Below, piece by piece: positions 1 through 7,480 of a stretch of DNA of 32,743 nt (position 1 is its first letter; the number at the start of each line of letters is the position of its first letter). The notes under the pieces were generated by a model. It was not told the origin of the DNA and did no database searches. It was given only the letters and a program-made list of their open reading frames with translations. Location of the stretch: contig NZ_NCSM01000041.1 in NCBI RefSeq assembly GCF_002224125.1, forward strand, positions 1-32,743, given 5' to 3'. Position numbers and translations under genes: made by a program. The DNA comes from Streptomyces sp. NBS 14/10. Its GTDB lineage: Bacteria > Actinomycetota > Actinomycetes > Streptomycetales > Streptomycetaceae.

Positions 1-1822
1 GCCCAGCGGCGCGCCGCTGGGCATGTCGAGGAGTTCGGCCCGCCCGCCGGGGCGCACCAGCACCGGTGGCAGATGGCCGGCGGTGGACAGCAGACACCGG
101 CCGCTGCGCGGATCGCAGACCGCGTACAGGCAGGTGGCGATCGAGTCGCCCAGGGTGATGGTGATGTCGTCGAGGTGGCGCAGCAGTTCGGCGGGCGACG
201 CGGGTGGCGGTGCGCAGCTGGCCCATGATCGCCGCGGCGTGGATGCCCTTGCCCATCACATCGCCGACCACCAGGGCCACCTTGCCGTCCTTGAGCGAGA
301 GCACATCGAACCAGTCGCCGCCGGCCGCGCTCACCGCGGGCAGATACCGGGAGGCGATCTCCAGGCCGTCCAGGTCGCGCGGCTGCTGGGACAGCAGGCT
401 GCGCTGCAGGGTGAGTGCCGCGTCGCGCTCCCGGGCGTACAGGCGGGCGTTGTCGATGCACAGCGCGGCGCGGGTGGCCAGTTCGCAGGCGAGGGTGAGG
501 TCCTGTTCGTCGAAGGGCCGGGCGTTGATCGTACGGTGCAGGCTGAGGGTGCCGAGCACGCTGCCGCGGGCGATCAGCGGGGCCGCCAGATAGGAGTGGA
601 CGCCCTCCTTGCGCAGTACGGCGGCGGACGCCTCGTCGCGCGCGATGCGCCGCAGGTCCTCGTCGGTCACCTGGGGCAGGAAAATCGGCTGGGCGTCGCG
701 GACACAGCGCGTGATCATGCGGCTCGGGTCGTACCGGGCGATCTCGCCGACCGGGTCCGCCGCGTGCACCGCGTCGGTGGGGTAGCCCGCCGCCACGGCC
801 AGCGCCCGGAAGCGGGCCCAGCCGTCGGCGCCCACCCGGGCCATGGGCTCGCGGTGCACCACGGCGTCCAGCACATCCACGGCGGCGAGGTCGGCCAGCC
901 GGGGTACGGTCACATCGGCCAGCTCCTGGGCGGTCTGCCGCAGGTCCAAGGTGGTGCCGATGCGGACTCCGGCCGCGGCGATCAGGGCCAGCCGCTCGCG
1001 GGCCTCGGCGGCCTCGCTGGCCTCCCGGTGGCGCCGGGACACATCGAACACCGAGACCGCGATGCCCAGGACCCGCCCGCCGGGGTCCTCCAACCGGTAG
1101 TACGACTCCGACCAGGCGTGCTCACGGCCCGGGTCGGCCGGGGTCCGGCCGACGGTCTGCTGGTCGAGCAGCGGCTGCCCGGTCTCCAGGACGTGCAGCA
1201 TCGCGCCCTCGATGGCCGAGGCGTCAAGACCCGGCAGCACGTCCGTCAGGCTCCGGCCCCGCAGGTCGACCTCGGTCAGGCCGTTCATCTCCAGCAGGGC
1301 CGGGTTGGCCAGGATCCACCGCAGGTCCGTGTCGAATACGGCGAGGCCCACGGGCGACTGCTCGACCAGGAAGCCGGAGACGGCCAGGTCGGTCTCCAGC
1401 TGCCGTACGGTGCCCTCGTCGGCCGCGAGCCCGAGCGCGTAGGCGTCGCCGTGGGAGTCGCGCAGGCCCATGGTGCGGAACTCCACCCGCAGGGCGGTGC
1501 CGTCCTTGTGCCGGACCGGAAAGACGCCCGCCCACATCTTGCCCGCCTGCACCCGCTGGAACAGCTCCACCGCGGACCGCCGGTTCTCGCGGTCGACCAG
1601 CAGCCGGGCGGCGTTCTGGCCCAGGGCCTCGGAGGCGCGGTAGCCGAGCAGCTGCTCGGCCTCCGGGCTCCACAGGGCGACACGGCCGTCGCTGTCCAGC
1701 ACCACGGCGGCGACCCGTAGCAGATCGAGCAGGCCTCCCGGGGCGGCGAGATCGTTGAGCTCCGCCTCGCCGTCCCCTCGCGGGCGGTCTCGCGCGTTCG
1801 GCGGGCGGTTTTGCGAAGTCAT
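1..1822 (-). CDS. PAS-PAS-GAF-SpoIIE (PP2C-type) serine phosphatase, 3' end outside window, apparent frameshift
   Basis: The gene reads leftward from an ATG at 1822 preceded by GAGG seven bases upstream, and it leaves the window at base 1. The translation shows a PAS-like domain (about residues 27-130, LWSPEAEQLLGY), a second PAS (about 140-250, EQSPVGLAVFDTDLRW), a GAF domain (about 275-455) and the start of a SpoIIE/PP2C phosphatase domain. Metal-binding Asp motifs GGDWFDV and VVGDVMGKG are present. Such proteins dephosphorylate anti-sigma-factor antagonists in Streptomyces partner-switching pathways. After MGQLRTATR (about residue 538) the reading frame loses similarity, while the rest of the domain (AELLRHLDDI, then STAGHLPP) continues in another frame from about base 199 down. 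I read this as a small deletion or a sequence error near 190-205. Either frame stays open to base 1, so the coding state is uncertain. Confidence 0.85.
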   Translation of the reverse strand, partial: MTSQNRPPNARDRPRGDGEAELNDLAAPGGLLDLLRVAAVVLDSDGRVALWSPEAEQLLGYRASEALGQNAARLLVDRENRRSAVELFQRVQAGKMWAGVFPVRHKDGTALRVEFRTMGLRDSHGDAYALGLAADEGTVRQLETDLAVSGFLVEQSPVGLAVFDTDLRWILANPALLEMNGLTEVDLRGRSLTDVLPGLDASAIEGAMLHVLETGQPLLDQQTVGRTPADPGREHAWSESYYRLEDPGGRVLGIAVSVFDVSRRHREASEAAEARERLALIAAAGVRIGTTLDLRQTAQELADVTVPRLADLAAVDVLDAVVHREPMARVGADGWARFRALAVAAGYPTDAVHAADPVGEIARYDPSRMITRCVRDAQPIFLPQVTDEDLRRIARDEASAAVLRKEGVHSYLAAPLIARGSVLGTLSLHRTINARPFDEQDLTLACELATRAALCIDNARLYARERDAALTLQRSLLSQQPRDLDGLEIASRYLPAVSAAGGDWFDVLSLKDGKVALVVGDVMGKGIHAAAIMGQLRTATRVARRTAAPPRRHHHHPGRLDRHLPVRGLRSAQRPVSAVHRRPSATGAGAPRRAGRTPRHAQRRAAG

Positions 1823-1970
1823 CCGGGTACCTCATTCCCCGCTGCCCGTACGCAGGGGCGGGCCGACGCGGCACCAGCGATCGGCCGGGCGCGCGTGCCC
1901 TTCTTCTGTCATACCTCTCCAGGCCCGACCCCGCACACCCAGGTCATCGGCGGGCACGGCCGCGACACGC

Positions 1971-2008
1971 CAGGGACGCTCAGATGGTGCAGGGACGGTC
2001 AGATGGTG
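1971..2008. repeat. 19-bp tandem direct repeat over the metacaspase stop codon
   Basis: Two adjacent 19-bp copies (CAGGGACGCTCAGATGGTG at 1971-1989, and the same with one G for C change at 1990-2008) lie exactly across the 3' end of the protease gene. The stop codon at 1999-2001 falls in the second copy. The duplication probably altered the last residues or the trailer of the gene. Confidence 0.85.
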
Positions 2009-2853
2009 AAGGGCCGCTGCCGGGCGAAGGCGGGCAGCGGCGGGCCGGCCTGGAACAGATTGGGGGTCTGGTCCGGGGGCATCCGCTTGGTGACCTCCCG
2101 GTGCAGCCTGCGGTAGCTGCCCTCGAAGGCGCCGTCCCGCCAGACGTCCAGGAGGGTGCCCGTGAACAGGCCGTTGACCATCCCGTCCGCGGAGGTCTGG
2201 TTGTCCTGGCAGCCGGAGATCTGCAGCACGGTGGCGTCGATCTCGGCGAGGTCCTTGGCGGTGCGGGTGTTCTGGATCCCGTCGTAGAGGGCGCGGTCCC
2301 GCTTGTAGACGACGGACTGCACCGGAAGCGGCATCACCCTGATCCGCTTGGCGACCTCGTCCGGCTGGTCGGTGCTGAACCGCCGGTCGAGCTCGCGGGG
2401 GCTGAGCACCTCGGGCAGGACCTTGGCCACCGTGCCGCTGTGGCAGCTGTCGGAGAGCAGCCAGATCCGCACCCCCTTGGCGAACTTCCCGAACAGGTCG
2501 AAGAGCTCGTCGTCGACCAGCTGCCGGTCGTAGAGCACCCAGGTCTCGTCCAGCCGGTCGCCGGTCTCGTCGTGGTTGAGGTCAGGCACCTGGCCGCCGT
2601 GGCCGGAGTAGGTGAGGAAGAGAATGTCGCCGCCGGTGAGCCGGCCGGCCGCGGACTCCAGGGCCGCAGAGACCGCGTCGGCCGTGGCGGCGGAGGTGAG
2701 CAGCGGGTCGGTGACGGTGAAGCCCGCGGCCCCGGCGAGCCGCGCCATATCGCTCGCGTCCTGCTCGCAGGCGTTGAGGTCGCCGCTCCAGCCGTCGTAG
2801 CGCGCGGGGTCGACCTGGTTGAGGCCGATGTGGACCGAGAGGCCGGTTGCCAT
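1999..2853 (-). CDS. Metacaspase-like (caspase family, C14) protease
   Basis: This 284-residue protein has the caspase p20 fold signature. The catalytic His is H85 in YSGHGGQ, after the hydrophobic strand DILFLT, and the catalytic Cys is C137 in LLSDSCHSGT. It would cleave proteins after Arg or Lys if it is a true metacaspase, but substrate choice cannot be read from sequence. The start at 2853 is chosen because GGAAGGAG lies six bases upstream; an open frame extends further but without a binding site. There is no signal peptide or membrane segment, so it should be cytoplasmic. No effector partner domain (TPR, WD40, TIR) is fused to it. The neighbours are a PP2C phosphatase downstream and a TetR gene upstream, all on the same strand but separated, so operon membership is uncertain. 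Possible roles are regulated cell death or proteolytic regulation; this is inference. Confidence 0.85.
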   Translation of the reverse strand: MATGLSVHIGLNQVDPARYDGWSGDLNACEQDASDMARLAGAAGFTVTDPLLTSAATADAVSAALESAAGRLTGGDILFLTYSGHGGQVPDLNHDETGDRLDETWVLYDRQLVDDELFDLFGKFAKGVRIWLLSDSCHSGTVAKVLPEVLSPRELDRRFSTDQPDEVAKRIRVMPLPVQSVVYKRDRALYDGIQNTRTAKDLAEIDATVLQISGCQDNQTSADGMVNGLFTGTLLDVWRDGAFEGSYRRLHREVTKRMPPDQTPNLFQAGPPLPAFARQRPFTI

Positions 2854-2939
2854 GGCGGGCTCCTTCCGAGGGGTGGAGGTGACGATGGACCTCCGCCGAC
2901 TCAGCGATGATGGGGCCACTCGTCCCGCAATGCCCTGTT

Positions 2940-3548
2940 TCACTGGGCCATTCGGGCTCCCAGGGCGCGCAGCACGGTGTCGGCGGTGCGCTCCAGATAG
3001 TCGGCGCCGGGCCGAACCCCGCGGATGGACACATGCCAGTAGACGAGCGCCCCGAGCAGATCGAGCGCCAGCTCGCGGTCCGTGTCCGGGGGCAGCTCGC
3101 CGCGCCGCACCGCCCGGTCGAGGACTTCGGTCACGCGCGAGCGGCGCGGTTCACCGATGGACCTGGCCAGCGCCTGGGCCAGCTCGGGGTCGCGGTTGGC
3201 CTCGGCGATGAGGTCCGGGAAGATCCGCGAGAACCGCGGATGGGTGAGCCAGTCGGCCACCGCGCCGAGCATGGCCAGCACATCGCCGCGCAGCGAGCCG
3301 GTGTCGGGCGCCTCGGCGAGTTCGACGCTCAGCTCGGAGGTGACCGCGATGATCATGGCCTGCTTGGAGGGCCAGCGGCGGTACAGAGCGCTCTTGCCGA
3401 CCCCCGCCCGTTTGGCCACCGCCTCCATCGAGAGCCGTCCGTAGCCGTGCTCGGCGAGCTCGTCGAGCACGGCCTCGGCGATGGCCGCGGTCTTGTCGGC
3501 GCGCAGGGCTGCGGCACCGCTCGGGGCGCGTCGGGTCGGCTCAGGCAT
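2940..3548 (-). CDS. TetR family transcriptional repressor
   Basis: The protein has 202 residues, a normal TetR length. The N-terminal helix-turn-helix spans about residues 22-65, with the recognition segment VAKRAGVGKSALYRRWPSK, followed by a helical ligand-binding and dimerisation domain resembling TetR_C. The ATG at 3548 is chosen because it precedes the conserved HTH and faces the divergent SnoaL/NmrA pair. A much longer open frame runs upstream through the operators and the divergent genes and is spurious. The 117-bp intergenic region carries two copies of a palindrome centred on ACGGTACCGT, the expected type of operator. The simplest model is that this protein represses itself and the SnoaL-like/NmrA-like pair and is released by a small ligand. 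Confidence 0.92.
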   Translation of the reverse strand: MPEPTRRAPSGAAALRADKTAAIAEAVLDELAEHGYGRLSMEAVAKRAGVGKSALYRRWPSKQAMIIAVTSELSVELAEAPDTGSLRGDVLAMLGAVADWLTHPRFSRIFPDLIAEANRDPELAQALARSIGEPRRSRVTEVLDRAVRRGELPPDTDRELALDLLGALVYWHVSIRGVRPGADYLERTADTVLRALGARMAQ

Positions 3549-3566
3549 GCGCAGACGGTAGCAGAT

Positions 3567-3626
3567 GGACGGAACGGTACCGTCCCGTTTACGCTCGACC
3601 CGAAGGACGGAACGGTACCGTCCCGT
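3567..3626. promoter_or_regulatory. Two identical palindromic operators, probable TetR sites
   Basis: Two copies of a 22-bp sequence lie at 3567-3588 and 3605-3626, start to start 38 bp apart. Each is a near-perfect palindrome centred on ACGGTACCGT with flanking GGACGG and CCGT(CC) arms. They sit between the divergent TetR gene (start 3548) and the SnoaL-like gene (start 3666). Such spacing would place two TetR dimers over both promoters. Binding is inferred from position and symmetry. Confidence 0.8.
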
Positions 3627-3665
3627 CCAATCTCGTTTCCGAGAGTTTCCGAGGGACGCTCGCCC

Positions 3666-4163
3666 ATGAACACGACGAACACGACCCACCAGACCGACCA
3701 GACCGACCCCACCCCCCGCCCCCGTACGGCCGTCGAGGTGTTCGACCGGGCCAAGGAGCTGCTGCTCGCCCACGACATGCTCGGGTTCGCCGACCTGTGG
3801 GCCGCCGCCGGGACCATGGAGTTCCCGTTCGCGCCGCCCGGCCGGCCCAGCCGGCTGGAGGGGCGCGAGGCGGTACGGGAGTATCTGCGCGACTACACCG
3901 ACCTGCTGGATGTGCGCGCGGTGACCCACGACGTCAGGCACCGCACCGAAGACCCGAACACCCTGATCGTCGAGTGGGCGGTGGAGGGGATCGCCGTCGG
4001 CACCGGCCGCCCGTACCGCATGGCGTACGTCGCCTTCATCACGGTCGAGGACGGCGAGATCACCGCGTACCGCGACTACTGGAACCCGCTCGCCGCCGGC
4101 CAGGTGCTGGGCATCCTCGACGAGCTGACCGCCGCGTACGCGGAAGGCCGGGCCGATGGCTGA
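3666..4163 (+). CDS. SnoaL-like (NTF2 fold) ketosteroid isomerase-related protein
   Basis: The 165-residue protein has a low-complexity Thr/Gln-rich N-terminus (about 20 residues). An NTF2/SnoaL-like fold follows, with AKELLLAHDMLGFADLWA, a central GREAVREYL helix, and the strands IVEWAVEG and ITAYRDYWNP. Proteins of this superfamily act as isomerases, cyclases, hydrolases or small-molecule binders, and the reaction cannot be assigned from sequence. The gene is the first of a pair. Its last eight bases overlap the start of the NmrA-like gene, so the two are translationally coupled. The twin operators just upstream suggest ligand-controlled expression. A detoxification or quinone/polyketide-modification role together with the reductase-like partner is a reasonable inference. 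Confidence 0.85.
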   Translation: MNTTNTTHQTDQTDPTPRPRTAVEVFDRAKELLLAHDMLGFADLWAAAGTMEFPFAPPGRPSRLEGREAVREYLRDYTDLLDVRAVTHDVRHRTEDPNTLIVEWAVEGIAVGTGRPYRMAYVAFITVEDGEITAYRDYWNPLAAGQVLGILDELTAAYAEGRADG

Positions 4164-5025
4164 CCCCACCGGCCCCACCGGCCCCACCGTTCTGGTCACC
4201 GGCGCGACCGGGAACACCGGCTCCCGGCTGCTGCCGCTCCTCGCCGCCCACGGCGCCCGGATCAGGGCCGCCGCCCGCCGCCCGGCCCCGGGGGCACGGC
4301 CGTACGAGACCGTCCGGTTCGACTGGCGCGACCCGGCCACCCACGCCGCGGCGCTGGACGGGGTGACCCGTCTCTATCTCATCGCCCCGGTGGCGGAGGC
4401 CGAGCCGCTGGCGCTGGTCGAACCGTTCCTGGCCGACGCGGTCCGCCGGGGCGTACGGCGCGTGGTGCTGCTCAGCTCCTCCGCGGTCACCCCCGAGATG
4501 CCGGGTCTCGGGGCGCTGCACCGGCTCGTCCAGGACACCGTGCCCGAGTGGGCGGTGCTCCGGCCCTCGTGGTTCATGCAGAACTTCACCGGCGACCACC
4601 CGGTGGCCCAGGGGATCCGTACGAGCGGTGAGATCGTCACCGCCACCGGGGACGCCGGGGTCGGCTTCGTCGACGCGGGCGACATCGCCGCCGTCGCCGC
4701 CCGCGCCCTCCTGGACGAACGGCCGCACGACACCGCGCACACCATCACCGGGCCCGAGGCGATCGGCTACGGCGACGCGGCGCGCATCATCACCGAGGTG
4801 TCAGGCCGGGCCGTCCGCCATGTCCCGGTGGACACCGCGACCCTGGCCGGGCGGCTGGCCGACGCGGGATACCCGAAGGAGTTCGCCACCATGCTGGCCG
4901 GGCTCGACGAGGCCGTCCGGCGCGGTGCGGAGGACCGTACGACCGACACGGTGCGCCGGGTCACCGGGCGCGCTCCCCGCTCCTTCCGCGACTTCGCCGT
5001 CGAGCACCGCGCGGAGTGGGCCTGA
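4156..5025 (+). CDS. NmrA-like / NAD(P)H-binding atypical short-chain dehydrogenase
   Basis: The 289-residue protein begins with a Rossmann fold (VLVTGATGNTGS, about residues 11-22) typical of NmrA-like and azoreductase-type NAD(P)-binding proteins. It continues with VVLLSSSAVTPEM and WFMQNFTGDHPV. The C-terminal part (VSGRAVRHVPVD, AGYPKEFATML) matches the substrate domain of this family. Members either reduce small molecules or sense the NADP redox state. The ATG at 4156 overlaps the upstream SnoaL-like gene, so both proteins should be made together under the TetR gene. The N-terminus has a TGPTGPT repeat coded by a short tandem DNA repeat. The substrate is unknown. Confidence 0.88.
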   Translation: MADPTGPTGPTVLVTGATGNTGSRLLPLLAAHGARIRAAARRPAPGARPYETVRFDWRDPATHAAALDGVTRLYLIAPVAEAEPLALVEPFLADAVRRGVRRVVLLSSSAVTPEMPGLGALHRLVQDTVPEWAVLRPSWFMQNFTGDHPVAQGIRTSGEIVTATGDAGVGFVDAGDIAAVAARALLDERPHDTAHTITGPEAIGYGDAARIITEVSGRAVRHVPVDTATLAGRLADAGYPKEFATMLAGLDEAVRRGAEDRTTDTVRRVTGRAPRSFRDFAVEHRAEWA

Positions 5026-5049
5026 GCGGGGCCGGCGTCGTGGCACGGC

Positions 5050-5553
5050 TCATCGGAAGAGGGCGTACGGGGCGCGGTCCCGGGGTCTGGGGGGCGCACT
5101 GTCCCGCAGCGCGGCCCACAGCGCCCGGCTGTCGGTGAGCGGACCGCCCGGCCTGACCAGCCAGATGTGGCCCTGCCGTACGCATCCGGGCCGGGGGCAG
5201 CGCAGCACCCGGCCCGGCCCGGCGGCGGCCACGGCGCGACGGCGGCCGTGGCCGGAGCCCCGCAGCCACGCCTTCCACTCCTGGGCCGAGCCGGGCGGCA
5301 CGAGGAAGGAGAGCACATGGCTGGCGGTGGCCAGCATCACCGGGCCGACCACCGCCTCGTGCCGGCGCAGCGTCTGGACCACGGCCATCCCGGTGCCCTC
5401 GGACATCCGGACCAGGTCGAAGAGCCGGCCCACCGGAAGATCGGCGAGGCCGTTTCCGCTGGCCCACTGCACACGCACCCGGCCGGGCTCCTCGCCGGCC
5501 GACGACAGCAGCCAGTCGGCCGCGGCGGTCTCCACGGTGCCTCGCCCACGCAT
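5050..5553 (-). CDS. Conserved protein of unknown function next to an RsbW-like ATPase
   Basis: This 167-residue protein was not recognised as a named family. The start at 5553 is chosen for the GGAG five bases upstream; the open frame extends 30 codons further without support. It contains PVGRLFDLVRM, hydrophobic strands (ATASHVLSFLVPP) and a possible metal-binding or redox pair CPRPGC near residue 130. The C-terminus is RPRDRAPYALFR. A resemblance to the N-terminal part of bifunctional DNA primase/polymerase-like proteins of Streptomyces is possible but not secure. It lies 105 bp downstream of the RsbW-like ATPase on the same strand, so the two may share a transcript. It converges with the NmrA-like gene 24 bp away. 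Confidence 0.7.
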   Translation of the reverse strand: MRGRGTVETAAADWLLSSAGEEPGRVRVQWASGNGLADLPVGRLFDLVRMSEGTGMAVVQTLRRHEAVVGPVMLATASHVLSFLVPPGSAQEWKAWLRGSGHGRRRAVAAAGPGRVLRCPRPGCVRQGHIWLVRPGGPLTDSRALWAALRDSAPPRPRDRAPYALFR

Positions 5554-5658
5554 GTCGCCTCCGGTCTCCCCTGTTGACTCGTCCGCTCCGGTCGCGCCGC
5601 CCCACCCTCGGCCCGGCCGTCTGTGCGCCCTACCGCGCCTCACCGCCCTTACCGCTCC

Positions 5659-6111
5659 CTAACGTGTCCGCCCGAGCGCCAGCGTGAACCACACCTTCTT
5701 GCCCGGACCGTCCCCGTCCGGCGGTTCGCTGCCCCAGTCGTTCGCCAGGCCGTCGACGATGGCCAGCCCCCGCCCGGACTCCTCCGTCTCGGCCGCCGTA
5801 CGGAAGACCGGCCGGACCGGCGAGCCGTCGGCCACCTCGATGCGCAGCTCGTCCCCCGCGGGCTCCACGCCCACGGTGACGGTGACGGTATCGGCGGGGC
5901 CGCTGCTGCCGTGCTCCACGGCGTTGGCGAACAGCTCGTTGGTGGCCAGCACCGCGCTCTCCACGGCATGGTCGAGCTGCCAGTACTTCAGGAAAGCGGT
6001 GAGCATCCGGCGGACGGCGAAGGCCCGGTCGGTCCGGGCCGGGAACTCGGCCCGGAAGAAACGGCGGGTCGCCAAGGAGATCACCGGCCCCTCCCCGCCG
6101 GCCGGGCCCAT
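5659..6111 (-). CDS. RsbW-like ATP-binding protein (HATPase_c_2 anti-sigma/regulatory kinase)
   Basis: The 150-residue protein is a GHKL ATPase of the RsbW/SpoIIAB type. It has the N-box ATNELFANAVEHG (about residues 56-68), the G1 box EVADGSPVRP, and the G2-like GRGLAIVDGLANDWG, ending with KKVWFTLALG. Streptomyces genomes carry many such small kinases. They bind sigma factors or phosphorylate STAS-domain antagonists, and are opposed by SpoIIE-type phosphatases like the one at the left edge of this window. No STAS protein or sigma factor lies beside it, so its partner is unknown. The ATG at 6111 has AGGACAGG upstream; a GTG ten codons later is an alternative. Confidence 0.9.
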   Translation of the reverse strand: MGPAGGEGPVISLATRRFFRAEFPARTDRAFAVRRMLTAFLKYWQLDHAVESAVLATNELFANAVEHGSSGPADTVTVTVGVEPAGDELRIEVADGSPVRPVFRTAAETEESGRGLAIVDGLANDWGSEPPDGDGPGKKVWFTLALGRTR

Positions 6112-6368
6112 CGCGCCTGTCCTGCCTGTCGGTTATATCTGGCCTGCGGTGTCTGTCGGGTCCGGCGGGTCTGTCGCGCCGATAACGCGCGCGGTAGGGG
6201 TGGTTGATGCCCCGGTAAGCGGGTAAGCGCATGCTGCGTCCCCCGGCCGGGTTCCCCACCGCGGCATCCGCGCCGGGGGCGAGGGGTGCGCGCCCCTCGG
6301 CCCGCCCGCCGGGGCCGGCCGCCACGGGCGGCTGCGGCCCGGTCGCGGTGGCTGCCGGGTTGCGGCAT
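6081..6368 (-). CDS. Possible small Arg/Pro-rich ORF with a strong ribosome binding site
   Basis: An ATG at 6368 is preceded by AAGGAGGAAACC, one of the strongest ribosome binding sites in the window. It opens a 95-codon frame that is very rich in Arg, Pro and Gly and overlaps the first 31 bases of the RsbW-like gene. The composition looks like out-of-frame GC-rich DNA and I recognise no domain. The binding site may belong to a decayed gene, or to a short leader peptide whose true frame was lost. I keep it only because of the binding site. Confidence 0.25.
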   Translation of the reverse strand: MPQPGSHRDRAAAARGGRPRRAGRGARTPRPRRGCRGGEPGRGTQHALTRLPGHQPPLPRALSARQTRRTRQTPQARYNRQAGQARWARPAGRGR

Positions 6369-6521
6369 GGTTTCCTCCTTCGAAGACAGCGGGACTACGT
6401 CGGTCACCGTTCACGTAGACAAACGGTTGGACGGTCCGGTCGGCGAGGGGGCACGGGGGTTGTTCGGTTGTACAGGCGTAGTGGTTCGGGTCGCACGCCC
6501 GTCGGACTGTACGGTCCGGGC
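6112..6521. other. Intergenic region between the RsbW-like gene and the SDR gene
   Basis: These 410 bases separate two divergent genes. Apart from the weak ORF with a strong binding site (start 6368, minus strand), no convincing gene is visible. The region must hold both promoters. I see no clear operator or terminator. Confidence 0.5.
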
Positions 6522-7358
6522 GTGGTGAGCGTGAGTGAGGACCGCCGGCAGGAGCCCTGCCCGGCCGCGCGGTCCGGCGTGGACGGCAAGCGGATTGTGG
6601 TCACGGGGGGCACACGGGGCCTGGGTGAGCAGATCGTGCGCCTGTTGCTGGCGGATGGCGCCTCGGTTGCCACCTGTGCGCGGTCCGCGCCCGATCTGGC
6701 GGCCCTGGCGAAGTCGCTGCCCGATGACCAGGAGCGGGACGCGCTGTTCACCCAGGCGCTCGATGTCGTCGAGCCGGGTCTGCTCGAGGAGTTCGTCGAG
6801 GGCGCGGCGGAACGTTTCGACGGTCTGGACGGCGTGGTGGCCTGCGTCGGCGGCGCCCGCGGTGGCGGTTTGGAGGAGGCTGACGCCCACGACTGGGCCG
6901 CCACCTGGGAGTTGAACGTCGGCCATACCGCCCGGCTGGTGCGGGCCGCCGTGCCGTATCTGCGCGGGGCGCGCGGCACCGGGGGCGGATCGGTCGTGGT
7001 GATCGCCTCCATCTCCGGCTGGAAGCCGGGGCCGCAGGCCCAGTACGGGGCGGCGAAGGCCGCCCAGATCCATCTCGCGGCCTCGCTGGCCCGTGAACTC
7101 GGGCCCGACGGGATCCGGGTGAACGCCGTCTCCCCCGGGTCGATGCTCATCCCCGGCAAGCGCTGGGACCGGATGCGCGTCGCGCAGCCGGAGGCGTTCG
7201 CCAGATTCGCGACGGAGTTTCCGAACGGCGAACTGGTCGCGCCGCAGGAGGTGGCGCGGGTCGTCGCGTTCCTTCTCTCGGACGCGTCCAGCGGTGTCTC
7301 CGGGGCCCATGTCCCGGTCGACCGGGCCCAGAACGCACCCAGCGCGGACGGCTATTAG
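6522..7358 (+). CDS. Short-chain dehydrogenase/reductase (SDR family)
   Basis: The protein (278 residues from the GTG at 6522) is a classical SDR. It has the cofactor motif TGGTRGLG about residue 29, the structural VVACVGGARGGG segment in place of NNAG, and a catalytic set with Ser in IASISGW and YGAAK (Tyr-x3-Lys). AVSPGSML follows the active site. It would oxidise or reduce an alcohol/ketone with NAD(P); the substrate is unknown. No strong ribosome binding site precedes either GTG (6522 or 6531). The message may therefore be leaderless or start within this region. It is followed by a convergent terminator shared with the NsdA-like gene. Confidence 0.88.
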   Translation: MVSVSEDRRQEPCPAARSGVDGKRIVVTGGTRGLGEQIVRLLLADGASVATCARSAPDLAALAKSLPDDQERDALFTQALDVVEPGLLEEFVEGAAERFDGLDGVVACVGGARGGGLEEADAHDWAATWELNVGHTARLVRAAVPYLRGARGTGGGSVVVIASISGWKPGPQAQYGAAKAAQIHLAASLARELGPDGIRVNAVSPGSMLIPGKRWDRMRVAQPEAFARFATEFPNGELVAPQEVARVVAFLLSDASSGVSGAHVPVDRAQNAPSADGY

Positions 7359-7419
7359 ACATCTTTGGCCTCGCCCGGGCCCTGCACACCCCCGGCGGTG
7401 CGGGGTCCGGGTGAGGCCC

Positions 7420-7453
7420 CCTTCCGGGCCGCATGGCGGTGGAGCCCGGAAGG
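7420..7453. terminator. Bidirectional hairpin between convergent genes
   Basis: A perfect 10-bp inverted repeat (CCTTCCGGGC at 7420-7429, GCCCGGAAGG at 7444-7453) with a 14-base loop lies between the converging SDR and NsdA-like genes. It has no T run, as is usual in Streptomyces terminators. Confidence 0.75.
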
Positions 7454-7480
7454 AGCTAGGGAGGAGCGCCGTGGCGCGGC

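Noticed and set aside
23..1720. 565-codon open frame on the plus strand
   Set aside because: It is the antisense shadow of the PAS-GAF-SpoIIE gene; its translation has no domain and unnatural composition.
2940..4340. 466-codon fusion reading antisense to the SnoaL/NmrA pair into the TetR gene
   Set aside because: Only the last 202 residues are a real TetR protein; the rest crosses the operator region and is antisense.
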